A DNA stretch of 64,000 nt, taken from assembly GCA_045615345.1 (NCBI GenBank), contig JAZLER010000032.1:178430-242429 (forward strand), read 5' to 3'. A program made the translations under genes and the position numbers. This document shows, one piece after another, positions 8,066-14,857 of this stretch (the stretch's first letter is position 1; every line of letters begins with the position of its first letter). This DNA comes from Fumia sp045615345 (GTDB lineage Bacteria; Bacillota; Clostridia; Oscillospirales; Ruminococcaceae). The notes beneath the pieces are model-generated. The model was not told the DNA's origin. It did no database searches and saw only the letters and a list, made by a program, of their open reading frames with translations.

Positions 8066-8896
8066 TTATAAATATATCCACTCACCGGGAGTATCGCATC
8101 CCTTTATTCCGATTTCACGAAGTTTTGCGATAAGTATTGTTTCTTTTGCATCAACCGGTGGCACTGCTGTATCAAAGAACTTAAGCAAAGCTACAACAAA
8201 TCTTTCAAAAAACTCTGTGCAGGAAGGAATAATCACCGATGTGCCGTCCTCTTTTGCCGCCTGTAAAGCAAAAGGGCTTCCGTAATACTGTCCCATCACG
8301 GCACTTCTGTTTCCCGAAAATCCTATAACAAATTGCGGACACTGCTCGGTTCCCAAAAACATCACTTTTTCAGCCTCGGTCCCCATAAGTGCCACTATCA
8401 TTTCAAGCTGATGTATCGAATAATTCGACATAATGCCTGGCCCCTGGGTTGCAAGGGTGCAGATTTTTTCTTTGCTTATATCTTCAAGTTCTTTTGAAAA
8501 TCTCAAAGCCGAGCTTGAAAACATAGGAGTATTATTTTCTTTTGCAAGATTTACAAGGTATTCTGCAGTTTCACAGTCGGGAGCAAAGGTCTTGTCCACA
8601 TAGGTCGTTTTGCCGCTTCTTAATGGCAGGTCGCAAAGTTTCTTATGCATCTCGGGATTATCGGGAGAAAGGACCATTAAAACATCACTTTTTTCGATAA
8701 CCTCTTCAATTGTTTTACATAATTTCACGCCATAATTTTCACACCACTGAGCCGAGGTAACACCACTTGGCGCAGTTATCTCGCCATAAGCATAAGCTAT
8801 TTCATATTTGCCATCAGATGCATCACACACCCATTGTGGCAGATTGTTTGCATGCCATTCATCAAGAAAATAGTCGATAATTCCTATCTTTTTCAT
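8066..8896 (-). CDS. Divergent Gfo/Idh/MocA-like protein
   Basis: 276 residues, shorter than the usual 330-380. The layout is that of the family (N-terminal nucleotide-binding half, then a sheet domain), but key motifs are altered. The N-terminus starts KKIGIIDYFLDEWHANN instead of a GxGxxG loop, and the EKP motif is replaced by YVDKTFAPD near residue 103. It lies 11 nt after the typical oxidoreductase at 8908-9969 in the same operon. It may be a partner subunit or an enzyme with a different cofactor mode; function is not known. The next gene in the same direction is an AraC regulator. Confidence 0.75.
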   Translation of the reverse strand: MKKIGIIDYFLDEWHANNLPQWVCDASDGKYEIAYAYGEITAPSGVTSAQWCENYGVKLCKTIEEVIEKSDVLMVLSPDNPEMHKKLCDLPLRSGKTTYVDKTFAPDCETAEYLVNLAKENNTPMFSSSALRFSKELEDISKEKICTLATQGPGIMSNYSIHQLEMIVALMGTEAEKVMFLGTEQCPQFVIGFSGNRSAVMGQYYGSPFALQAAKEDGTSVIIPSCTEFFERFVVALLKFFDTAVPPVDAKETILIAKLREIGIKGCDTPGEWIYL

Positions 8897-8907
8897 AATA
8901 TCCCTCT

Positions 8908-9969
8908 TTAAAATGAAATTTCCCTGTGTGCATCGGAAGAATCGTAAATGCCCTGCATAATTTTAGCCGTAATTACAGCTGTATCGATGTGAGAAGGCAA
9001 TTTTTCTCCCGTTTTTATACAACGGATAAACGAATCAATTTCATTCTGGAAAGCATTTTCCACCGTATATGATGGTTTTATTTCATAAAGAGTCCCGTCT
9101 TTTGCTGTGTAAATTTTAAAGTCAGCCCCGTACTGCAAACGAATTCCTGCTTTATCACCGATAAAGTCGATATAAGTTTCGCTTTCACCGATATTCTGTG
9201 CCCATGCACCGTTAAAGGTAATGGTCGGGCCTTCAGTTCTTATCATACCTGTGACAAAATCATCAACATCGTAAGTTCCGTTTAAATCGGGAGGGCCTGC
9301 CCACATACCTGTATATGAGTATTCAGGTATATTTTTTCCGAGCTTACAGTATGTTTCACCCGAAACAGTCAGCGGATTGGGGTCGCCCATGCAATACATA
9401 ACTATATCGAGGTAATGCACGCCCCAGTCAATCAGAACACCGCCACCTGAAATTTCTTTCGTAGTAAACATACCCCCGAGTCCCGGGATAGAACGATGTG
9501 CCCTGAAGCTTACATAGATGTGATAAACTTCACCAAGGTCACCGCGATTTATGATTTCCTTGATCTTGTTGACGCCTGTGTTGAACCGGTTCACAACACC
9601 GATATTCAGTATTTTACCGGTTTCGTGCTGAACCTTTTGCATCTCAAGAGCTTCATTGTATGTACGCGCTGCAGGTTTTTCGCAAAGGACATTTTTACCT
9701 GCACGCAGAAAATCAATTGCTATTTTACTATGAAGATTATTGGGGGTGCAGACAGAAACTGCCTCCACTTCATCGTCATTTAAAATATCGTGATAATCAA
9801 CAACCGCCTTGCCCACACCATGGGTTTTCACCTTTTCCTCGGCGCGTTCGGGAATAATATCGCAAAAATATTTAATTTCAACTTCAGGATTGTTAAGGTA
9901 GCACGGAATATGTGCATTTGTCGCAATGGTACCGCAACCAATAACTGCTACTTTAATTTTACTCATCAT
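8908..9969 (-). CDS. Gfo/Idh/MocA family oxidoreductase
   Basis: 353 residues from the ATG at 9969, chosen because an AAAGGGG ribosome binding site lies 5 nt before it; a GTG five codons upstream overlaps that site. The NAD-binding motif GCGTIA follows the first strand (KIKVAVIG), LCEKPAA is near residue 95, and the sheet domain contains GGGVLIDWGVHYLDIVMY. It is a typical sugar- or inositol-type dehydrogenase. It leads a two-gene operon with the divergent homologue at 8066-8896, probably extended by read-through into an AraC gene. The substrate is unknown. Confidence 0.88.
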   Translation of the reverse strand: MMSKIKVAVIGCGTIATNAHIPCYLNNPEVEIKYFCDIIPERAEEKVKTHGVGKAVVDYHDILNDDEVEAVSVCTPNNLHSKIAIDFLRAGKNVLCEKPAARTYNEALEMQKVQHETGKILNIGVVNRFNTGVNKIKEIINRGDLGEVYHIYVSFRAHRSIPGLGGMFTTKEISGGGVLIDWGVHYLDIVMYCMGDPNPLTVSGETYCKLGKNIPEYSYTGMWAGPPDLNGTYDVDDFVTGMIRTEGPTITFNGAWAQNIGESETYIDFIGDKAGIRLQYGADFKIYTAKDGTLYEIKPSYTVENAFQNEIDSFIRCIKTGEKLPSHIDTAVITAKIMQGIYDSSDAHREISF

Positions 9970-9990
9970 AAAAACCCCTTTCACGATTTA

Positions 9991-10020
9991 AGTATACTAT
10001 AAATGCACTCTTCATTACAA
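9991..10020 (-). promoter_or_regulatory. Promoter of the oxidoreductase pair
   Basis: On the minus strand TTGTAA (10020-10015), 18-nt spacer, TATACT (9996-9991). Confidence 0.55.
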
Positions 10021-10051
10021 GATATTTATTTTTCTTTTTTGTTGTCCTGAT

Positions 10052-10080
10052 TTGACCTTTACAAAAAGATAGTATATAAT
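10052..10080 (+). promoter_or_regulatory. Promoter of the small membrane protein gene
   Basis: TTGACC, 17-nt spacer, TATAAT, 21 nt before the start codon at 10102. Confidence 0.8.
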
Positions 10081-10101
10081 GTTAAAAACGAGGTGTGGAT
10101 T

Positions 10102-10260
10102 ATGAGAAAATGGGAAAGAAACAAGGTCAACAAATTTGCAAAAGGCTTTCTTATAGGAATTGGCGCCGGACTTATTCTCGGACTTTTATTAAAAAACTTA
10201 GGGCTTTTCCTGCCACTCGGCGGAATTATAGGAATGTGTGCAGGAATTACAAGAAAATAA
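10102..10260 (+). CDS. Small glycine-rich membrane protein
   Basis: A 52-residue frame with a strong promoter, a GAGGTG ribosome binding site 6 nt before the ATG and its own terminator, so it is very likely a real gene. The product starts with a basic segment (MRKWERNKVNKFAKG). Two hydrophobic, glycine-rich stretches follow (FLIGIGAGLILGLLL and LFLPLGGIIGMCAGI), separated by about seven residues, which suggests a helical hairpin in the membrane, and it ends TRK. Its family is not recognised. It sits beside a spore-protein gene on the other strand but has a vegetative-type promoter. Confidence 0.7.
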   Translation: MRKWERNKVNKFAKGFLIGIGAGLILGLLLKNLGLFLPLGGIIGMCAGITRK

Positions 10261-10263
10261 TGA

Positions 10264-10300
10264 GAAAGCGGAGGCTTTTGCCTCCGCTTTCTTTTGTTTT
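10264..10300. terminator. Bidirectional terminator
   Basis: GAAAGCGGAGGC-TTTT-GCCTCCGCTTTC stem followed by a T-rich tail; it lies between the ends of the small membrane gene and the convergent SASP gene. Confidence 0.85.
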
Positions 10301-10304
10301 AAAG

Positions 10305-10499
10305 TTATTTCATGCCGTTTTCGTAAGCTTCGATCATCTTTTTAACCATCTGACCGCCTACAGAACCTGCTTCTCTGGAAGTCAAATCGCCGTTGTAACC
10401 CTGTTTGAGGTTTACGCCAACTTCGCTTGCTGCTTCCATTTTAAATCTTTCCATAGCTTCTTTAGCCTGAGGAACCATAATATTGTTGTTGCTTTTCAT
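10305..10499 (-). CDS. Small acid-soluble spore protein, alpha/beta type
   Basis: 64 residues. These proteins coat and protect DNA in the spore and are degraded at germination by the GPR protease. Visible family features are the GPR-cleavage region (KMEAASEVG, residues ~20-28), the motif GVNLKQGYNGDLTSREAG and the closing GGQMVKKMIE. A ribosome binding site (AAGGAGTG) precedes the ATG. Expression in the forespore is expected for the family; a sigma-G promoter could not be defined with confidence. It shows that the organism can form endospores or descends from ones that do. Confidence 0.93.
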   Translation of the reverse strand: MKSNNNIMVPQAKEAMERFKMEAASEVGVNLKQGYNGDLTSREAGSVGGQMVKKMIEAYENGMK

Positions 10500-10630
10500 C
10501 GTTTTACACTCCTTAATTTTTTCGCGTTTGCAATATTATTTTTATCAGAACTAAAAAATTTATAAGCGGTAATTTTTGTCAGCCTTATTTTCCTTTTTTC
10601 ACAAAAAAATGATTAAAAAACCGTAAATAT

Positions 10631-10646
10631 TTTACACAGGTGTAAA
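10631..10646. promoter_or_regulatory. Perfect palindrome upstream of ylxM promoter
   Basis: TTTACACAGGTGTAAA, 7-bp perfect arms around 2 nt, ten bases upstream of the -35 element. It looks like a dimer-binding operator; the binding protein is not known. Confidence 0.45.
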
Positions 10647-10655
10647 GCAAATTAC

Positions 10656-10684
10656 TTGACAGCAAATTAAACTTAGTGTATAAT
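10656..10684 (+). promoter_or_regulatory. Promoter of the ylxM-ffh operon
   Basis: TTGACA, 17-nt spacer, TATAAT: a consensus sigma-A promoter 51 nt before the ylxM start. Confidence 0.9.
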
Positions 10685-10735
10685 AAATTCATAGTATGAA
10701 TAACTATCGCAAAAAATATAAAAGAGGGATGAAAA

Positions 10736-11110
10736 ATGAGTAAAAATTTGCATTTTTCGGTACTTTTGGATTTTTACGGCGATATGCTTAACGAAAAGCA
10801 AAAAGATGTTATGGAACTTTACTACAATCAGGACCTTTCACTTGCTGAAATTTCCGAGCACACCGATATGTCAAGACAAGGTATCCGTGACAGCATCAAG
10901 CGTTCAGAGGCATATCTTGCAGAACTCGAGGAAAAACTTCATTTTGCCGAGAAAATAACAGAACTTTTGCATCTTACAGACCGTATTGTTGACTTGTGCA
11001 GCGATATTGAACGCACAAACGAAGGCATCGTTTCTTCTACAGCTATTGAAGAAGATTCCGTTGCTATCCGCACATTGCTTACAAAATATATCGACAAAAA
11101 CTTTTCTTAA
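10736..11110 (+). CDS. ylxM: YlxM family DNA-binding protein
   Basis: 124 residues, the usual size for this family. A sigma-70 region-4-like helix-turn-helix is at residues ~15-65 (LNEKQKDVMELYYNQDLSLAEISEHTDMSRQGIRDSIKR), followed by a helical tail. In Firmicutes ylxM lies directly before ffh, as here (23-nt gap), and its product has been linked to the signal recognition particle pathway. It is read from a strong promoter that also carries a perfect palindrome upstream. Confidence 0.92.
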   Translation: MSKNLHFSVLLDFYGDMLNEKQKDVMELYYNQDLSLAEISEHTDMSRQGIRDSIKRSEAYLAELEEKLHFAEKITELLHLTDRIVDLCSDIERTNEGIVSSTAIEEDSVAIRTLLTKYIDKNFS

Positions 11111-11133
11111 TTTTTTCCTGAGGAGGGATTACT

Positions 11134-12468
11134 TTGGCATTCGAAAGTCTTTCGGATAAACTTGCTGCGGCTTTTAAAAAGTTAAAAAGCAAGGGTAAAC
11201 TTAATGAAGCCGATATCAAAGATGCGATGCGTGAAGTAAAACTCGCCCTTCTGGAGGCTGATGTAAACTACAAAGTTGTAAAGGATTTTGTAAAAGTTGT
11301 CAGTGAAAGAGCAGTTGGTCAGGAGGTACTCAATAGTCTGACCCCTGCGCAACAGGTTATCAAAATCGTAAACGAAGAGCTCACCGCTTTGATGGGTGGC
11401 GAAAACGCAAGACTTGAGTTCCCGTCAAAAGGTCCTTGTGTTGTTCTGATGTGTGGTTTGCAGGGTAGTGGTAAAACTACTCACTCAGCAAAGCTTGCAA
11501 GATATTTTAAAGCTCAGGGCAGACACCCCTTGCTCATAGCCTGTGACGTTTACCGTCCCGCCGCTATTGACCAGCTTAAAATTGTCGGCGAAAAAGCAGG
11601 CGCAAAAGTATTTGAGATGGGTCAGGGTGACCCCGTTAAAATTGCAACCGAAGGTCTTAAATTTGCAAAAGACCATGGTCATGACCTTGTTATCATAGAT
11701 ACCGCAGGTCGTCTTCACATCGATGAAGTATTGATGGAAGAAATTAAAAACATCGAAAAAGCAGTTAACCCGAATGAAATTCTTCTGGTTATTGATGCTA
11801 TGACCGGTCAGGATGCCGTAAATGTTGCAGAAAACTTCAACAACGCGCTCCCGATAACCGGTGTTATCCTTACAAAGCTTGATTCCGACACCCGAGGCGG
11901 TGCGGCGCTTTCAGTTTTAAAAGTTACCGAAAAGCCGATTAAATTCTCAGGTATTGGTGAAAAAATAGAGGACCTTGAACCCTTCCACCCGAGCCGTATG
12001 GCTTCAAGAATTTTAGGAATGGGCGATGTTCTCACCCTAATTGAAAAGGCTCAGGATGCTGTTGACGAAAAAGAAGCTGAAGCTCTTGCCAAAAAGATGC
12101 AGGAAAATAAGTTCGATATGAATGACCTTTTGGACCAGCTCCGTCAGATACAGAAAATGGGCTCAATAAAACAACTTCTCTCGATGATTCCGGGTATCGG
12201 AAACAAAGTCGAAGAAATGGATGTTGACGAAAAACAGTTTACAAGAATTGAGGCTATGATAACCTCAATGACCAAAGCCGAACGCGAAAAGCCTTCCATC
12301 ATCAACCCGAGTCGTAAACGCCGAATTGCGGCAGGAAGCGGAACCGAGGTTCAGGATGTAAACCGTCTGCTCAAACAGTTTGACCAGATGAAACAGATGA
12401 TGAAAAAGCTTGGCGGTAAAAACGGCAAACGCCGTATGCGTTTACCGGGAATGCCCGGAATGTTTTAG
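11134..12468 (+). CDS. ffh: Signal recognition particle protein Ffh
   Basis: 444 residues, full length. Ffh binds signal sequences and the SRP RNA and delivers ribosomes to the membrane with FtsY. The N domain is at residues 1-~85. The GTPase domain follows, with P-loop GLQGSGKTT near 108, DTAGR near 189 and TKLDSD near 248. The Met-rich M domain runs from ~300 to the end (MKQMMKKLGG, LPGMPGMF). The start is TTG at 11134, supported by AGGAGGG nine bases before it and by the family's N-terminus (AFESLSDKL). It is cotranscribed with ylxM and followed 54 nt later by rpsP. Confidence 0.96.
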   Translation: MAFESLSDKLAAAFKKLKSKGKLNEADIKDAMREVKLALLEADVNYKVVKDFVKVVSERAVGQEVLNSLTPAQQVIKIVNEELTALMGGENARLEFPSKGPCVVLMCGLQGSGKTTHSAKLARYFKAQGRHPLLIACDVYRPAAIDQLKIVGEKAGAKVFEMGQGDPVKIATEGLKFAKDHGHDLVIIDTAGRLHIDEVLMEEIKNIEKAVNPNEILLVIDAMTGQDAVNVAENFNNALPITGVILTKLDSDTRGGAALSVLKVTEKPIKFSGIGEKIEDLEPFHPSRMASRILGMGDVLTLIEKAQDAVDEKEAEALAKKMQENKFDMNDLLDQLRQIQKMGSIKQLLSMIPGIGNKVEEMDVDEKQFTRIEAMITSMTKAEREKPSIINPSRKRRIAAGSGTEVQDVNRLLKQFDQMKQMMKKLGGKNGKRRMRLPGMPGMF

Positions 12469-12522
12469 ATTACAACTGCCTTTGGCAGATGTAGATAGAG
12501 AGTAATTACAGGAGGTGTAAGA

Positions 12523-12765
12523 ATGGCTGTTAAAATCAGATTGCGCAGAATGGGTGCAAAGAAAGCTCCCTTTTACCGTATCGTAGTTGCTGATTCCAGA
12601 TATCCCAGAGATGGTAGATTTATCGAAGAAATCGGTACTTATGATCCCACTAAAAACCCCAGCGTTATCAATGTAGATGTTGAGAAAGCAAACAAATGGA
12701 TTGCTAACGGTGCTCAGCCCACAGATACTGTCAAGAAAATCTTAAAAATCAGTGCTGATAAATAA
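12523..12765 (+). CDS. rpsP: 30S ribosomal protein S16
   Basis: 80 residues, standard length. S16 binds 16S rRNA and helps assembly of the small subunit. The N-terminus AVKIRLRRMGAKKAPFYRIVVADSR is characteristic. A near-perfect AGGAGGTG ribosome binding site precedes the ATG. It lies between ffh and khpA, the usual Firmicutes order. Confidence 0.97.
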   Translation: MAVKIRLRRMGAKKAPFYRIVVADSRYPRDGRFIEEIGTYDPTKNPSVINVDVEKANKWIANGAQPTDTVKKILKISADK

Positions 12766-12840
12766 GTGACAGTGTGCGGTTAATCCCCGCTGTCGGGAAA
12801 CAAGTGACAGCAAAATACTAAACCGCTAAGGAGAACCTAT

Positions 12841-13074
12841 ATGCAGGATTTATTAATTACTCTCGCCAAAGGCTTGGTTGAGAACAAGGATGCTGTAAAG
12901 GTTTCCGTTGACGAACCCAATGAAGAAGGTATCATCGTTTATCACTTAAACGTTGCTCCTGAAGATATGGGAAGAGTTATCGGAAAACAGGGAAGAATTG
13001 CAAAAGCTATCCGCGTTGTAATGCGTTCCTGTGCTTCACAGCGAAATGAAAGAATCATGGTCGAAATCGACTGA
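12841..13074 (+). CDS. khpA: KH-domain RNA-binding protein KhpA
   Basis: 77 residues. A single KH domain with the GxxG loop in the segment MGRVIGKQGRIAKAIRVVMR (residues ~40-60). KhpA acts with KhpB as an RNA-binding pair that influences cell division and elongation in Gram-positives. It is the usual neighbour between rpsP and rimM. The AAGGAG site 7 nt upstream supports the start. A terminator follows, so rimM-trmD are a separate transcription unit. Confidence 0.93.
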   Translation: MQDLLITLAKGLVENKDAVKVSVDEPNEEGIIVYHLNVAPEDMGRVIGKQGRIAKAIRVVMRSCASQRNERIMVEID

Positions 13075-13080
13075 TTTTAG

Positions 13081-13110
13081 CCCTGCCTTTTGGCAGGGTT
13101 TTCGTTTTTA
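13081..13110 (+). terminator. Terminator after khpA
   Basis: CCCTGCC-TTTT-GGCAGGG stem followed by TTTTCGTTTTTATT. Confidence 0.85.
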
Positions 13111-13140
13111 TTGACATAACCCCTTTATAAATGTTAAAAT
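13111..13140 (+). promoter_or_regulatory. Promoter of rimM-trmD
   Basis: TTGACA, 18-nt spacer, TAAAAT, directly after the khpA terminator. Confidence 0.7.
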
Positions 13141-13169
13141 GCATATAGAAACTTTGAAAGGAAAATTAT

Positions 13170-13673
13170 ATGAGCAAAGAATTTCTTGAACTTGGAAAAA
13201 TCGTGGCAATACATGCTCTTAAAGGTGAAATCCGTCTGCAACCCTGGTGCGACACACCCGATTTTGCAGCAGGCTTCAAAAAAGTATATTTAGACGGAAA
13301 ACCCATAAAAGTGCGTTCTGCCCGTCCACATAAAAATATCGTTATTATGCACCTTGACGGAATAAACACCCCCGAGGAAGCACAGGCACTTGTTAATAAG
13401 GTTATCTTCATTTCAAAAGACCAGGTGAAACTCCCCGAGGGCACTTATTTTATTGCCGACCTTATCGGTATGCAAGTGATTGATGCCGATAACGGCAATG
13501 TTTACGGCGAACTTATCGATGTGAGCCAAACCGGAGCCAATGATGTCTACCATATCCGTTTCGAAGATGGTACAGTGAGATATGCACCTGCCATTCCGCT
13601 TGTTGTAATCGAAACCAATGTAGCTGAGAAGCTTATGAAAATCCGCCCTCTGGAGGGACTTTTTGATGATTAG
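13170..13673 (+). CDS. rimM: Ribosome maturation factor RimM
   Basis: 167 residues, standard length. RimM helps maturation of the 16S rRNA 3' domain and binds S19. The N-terminal RimM barrel (LGKIVAIHALKGEIRLQPWCD) is followed by the PRC-barrel domain (GTYFIADLIGMQVIDADNGNVYGEL, ending PLEGLFDD). Its last 8 bases overlap the trmD start, so the two are translationally coupled. Confidence 0.95.
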   Translation: MSKEFLELGKIVAIHALKGEIRLQPWCDTPDFAAGFKKVYLDGKPIKVRSARPHKNIVIMHLDGINTPEEAQALVNKVIFISKDQVKLPEGTYFIADLIGMQVIDADNGNVYGELIDVSQTGANDVYHIRFEDGTVRYAPAIPLVVIETNVAEKLMKIRPLEGLFDD

Positions 13674-14358
13674 AATTGATGTTGCCACCCTTTTCCCTGA
13701 GATGTGCGAAGCTGTTTTGCAAACAAGTATTATCGGCAGGGCAAGGAAGGCAGAACTCGTTGAAATTCACTGCCACAACATAAGGGATTACTCGCCCGAC
13801 CCCAAGCATCACCGTGTTGATGATTCTCCATACGGCGGCGGTAAGGGAATGGTAATGCAACCCGAACCTATTTATCGTTGTTACCTTGATGTGGTAGAAA
13901 AATCAGGCTCTGTGCCTTATGTTATCTATCTCTCCCCTCAGGGCAAAACCCTGACTCAGAAAAAAGCGCTCGAACTTCGTGAAATCCCACATCTTTTCCT
14001 GCTTTGCGGACATTATGAGGGAATAGATGAAAGAATTATCGAAAAAATCGTTGATGAAGAAGTTTCCATCGGTGACTATGTTCTTACAGGCGGAGAGCTC
14101 GGTGCCCTCGTTCTCATTGACAGTGTTGTCCGGCTTTGTGACGGAGTACTCGCTGCCGATGAATGTTTTGAGAAAGAAAGCCATATGAACGGACTTCTGG
14201 AGTATCCGCAGTACACACGCCCCGAGGAATGGGAGGGTATGCGTGTTCCCGAAGTTCTTTTATCGGGACATCATGCCAATATTGACAAATGGCGTGACGA
14301 ACAATCTCTCCTGCGCACACAGTTAAAACGCCCCGATATGGTAGAAAAAAATAGTTAA
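13666..14358 (+). CDS. trmD: tRNA (guanine-N1)-methyltransferase
   Basis: 230 residues from the ATG at 13666, chosen over an in-frame TTG three bases upstream because of its distance (8 nt) from GGAGGG. TrmD methylates G37 of tRNAs using SAM. The family's N-terminus RIDVATLFPEM, the motif DDSPYGGGKGMVM and the knot region with LLCGHYEGIDERI and YVLTGGELG are all present. It is coupled to rimM. The rplS gene that usually follows trmD is missing here; an HPr gene with its own promoter comes next. Confidence 0.95.
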   Translation: MIRIDVATLFPEMCEAVLQTSIIGRARKAELVEIHCHNIRDYSPDPKHHRVDDSPYGGGKGMVMQPEPIYRCYLDVVEKSGSVPYVIYLSPQGKTLTQKKALELREIPHLFLLCGHYEGIDERIIEKIVDEEVSIGDYVLTGGELGALVLIDSVVRLCDGVLAADECFEKESHMNGLLEYPQYTRPEEWEGMRVPEVLLSGHHANIDKWRDEQSLLRTQLKRPDMVEKNS

Positions 14359-14446
14359 AATGCACAAATATGTGGAAAACTATTATACATATTCTACTAT
14401 GTAGCCAAAATTTTTCAAAAAGTGTATTTTTCCCGAAAATTTTATG

Positions 14447-14474
14447 TTGACGGACAATTTTTCCGTGATATAAT
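14447..14474 (+). promoter_or_regulatory. Promoter of the HPr gene
   Basis: TTGACG, 16-nt spacer, TATAAT with an extended TG motif just before it. Confidence 0.8.
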
Positions 14475-14535
14475 AAGGGTAGAAAGACAAAAACAAAAGA
14501 CATTAAACATCGAAAAGCAGTATAGGAGAATAATT

Positions 14536-14799
14536 ATGTATATTAAAGATGTAACCGTTAAAAATCATGTTGGTTTACACGCACGCCCCGCTACTTTCTT
14601 TATCCAGAAAGCAAACGAATTCAAATCTTCCGTTTGGGTAGAAAAAGAAGAGCGCAGAGTAAACGCTAAGAGCTTGCTTGGTGTTCTTTCTCTCGGAATT
14701 ATCGGTGGCACAGATATCAGAATCATTGCTGACGGTCCCGACGAACACGAAGTAGTAGACGCTTTGGTAAAACTCGTAGAATCTGCTTTTGCAGAATAA
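14536..14799 (+). CDS. ptsH: HPr-family phosphocarrier protein
   Basis: 87 residues, standard HPr length. HPr passes phosphate from enzyme I to sugar-specific PTS enzymes, and in Firmicutes its Ser46 form is the corepressor of CcpA. His15 and Arg17 are in the GLHARPA motif at residues 13-19, and Ser46 is in NAKSLLG. Both phosphorylation sites are therefore present. No PTS enzyme gene lies nearby, so the main role could be regulatory. The gene has its own promoter and a hairpin terminator that overlaps the start region of uvrC. The symbol is given by family; a Crh-like paralogue is less likely because His15 is kept. Confidence 0.88.
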   Translation: MYIKDVTVKNHVGLHARPATFFIQKANEFKSSVWVEKEERRVNAKSLLGVLSLGIIGGTDIRIIADGPDEHEVVDALVKLVESAFAE

Positions 14800-14813
14800 T
14801 TATGAAGACTCGC

Positions 14814-14847
14814 AGCGCTGTCAGAAGACAGCGCTATTTCTTTTTTC
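14814..14847 (+). terminator. Terminator between HPr gene and uvrC
   Basis: AGCGCTGTC-AGAA-GACAGCGCT stem followed by ATTTCTTTTTT. The tail directly abuts the uvrC ribosome binding site, so uvrC is probably expressed by partial read-through. Confidence 0.75.
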
Positions 14848-14857
14848 GGAGGAAACA

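Noticed and set aside
10095..10565. A 156-codon plus-strand frame overlapping the small membrane gene
   Set aside because: It runs through a terminator and antisense across the SASP gene, and its composition is not protein-like; the 52-codon frame at 10102 has the ribosome binding site and spacing.
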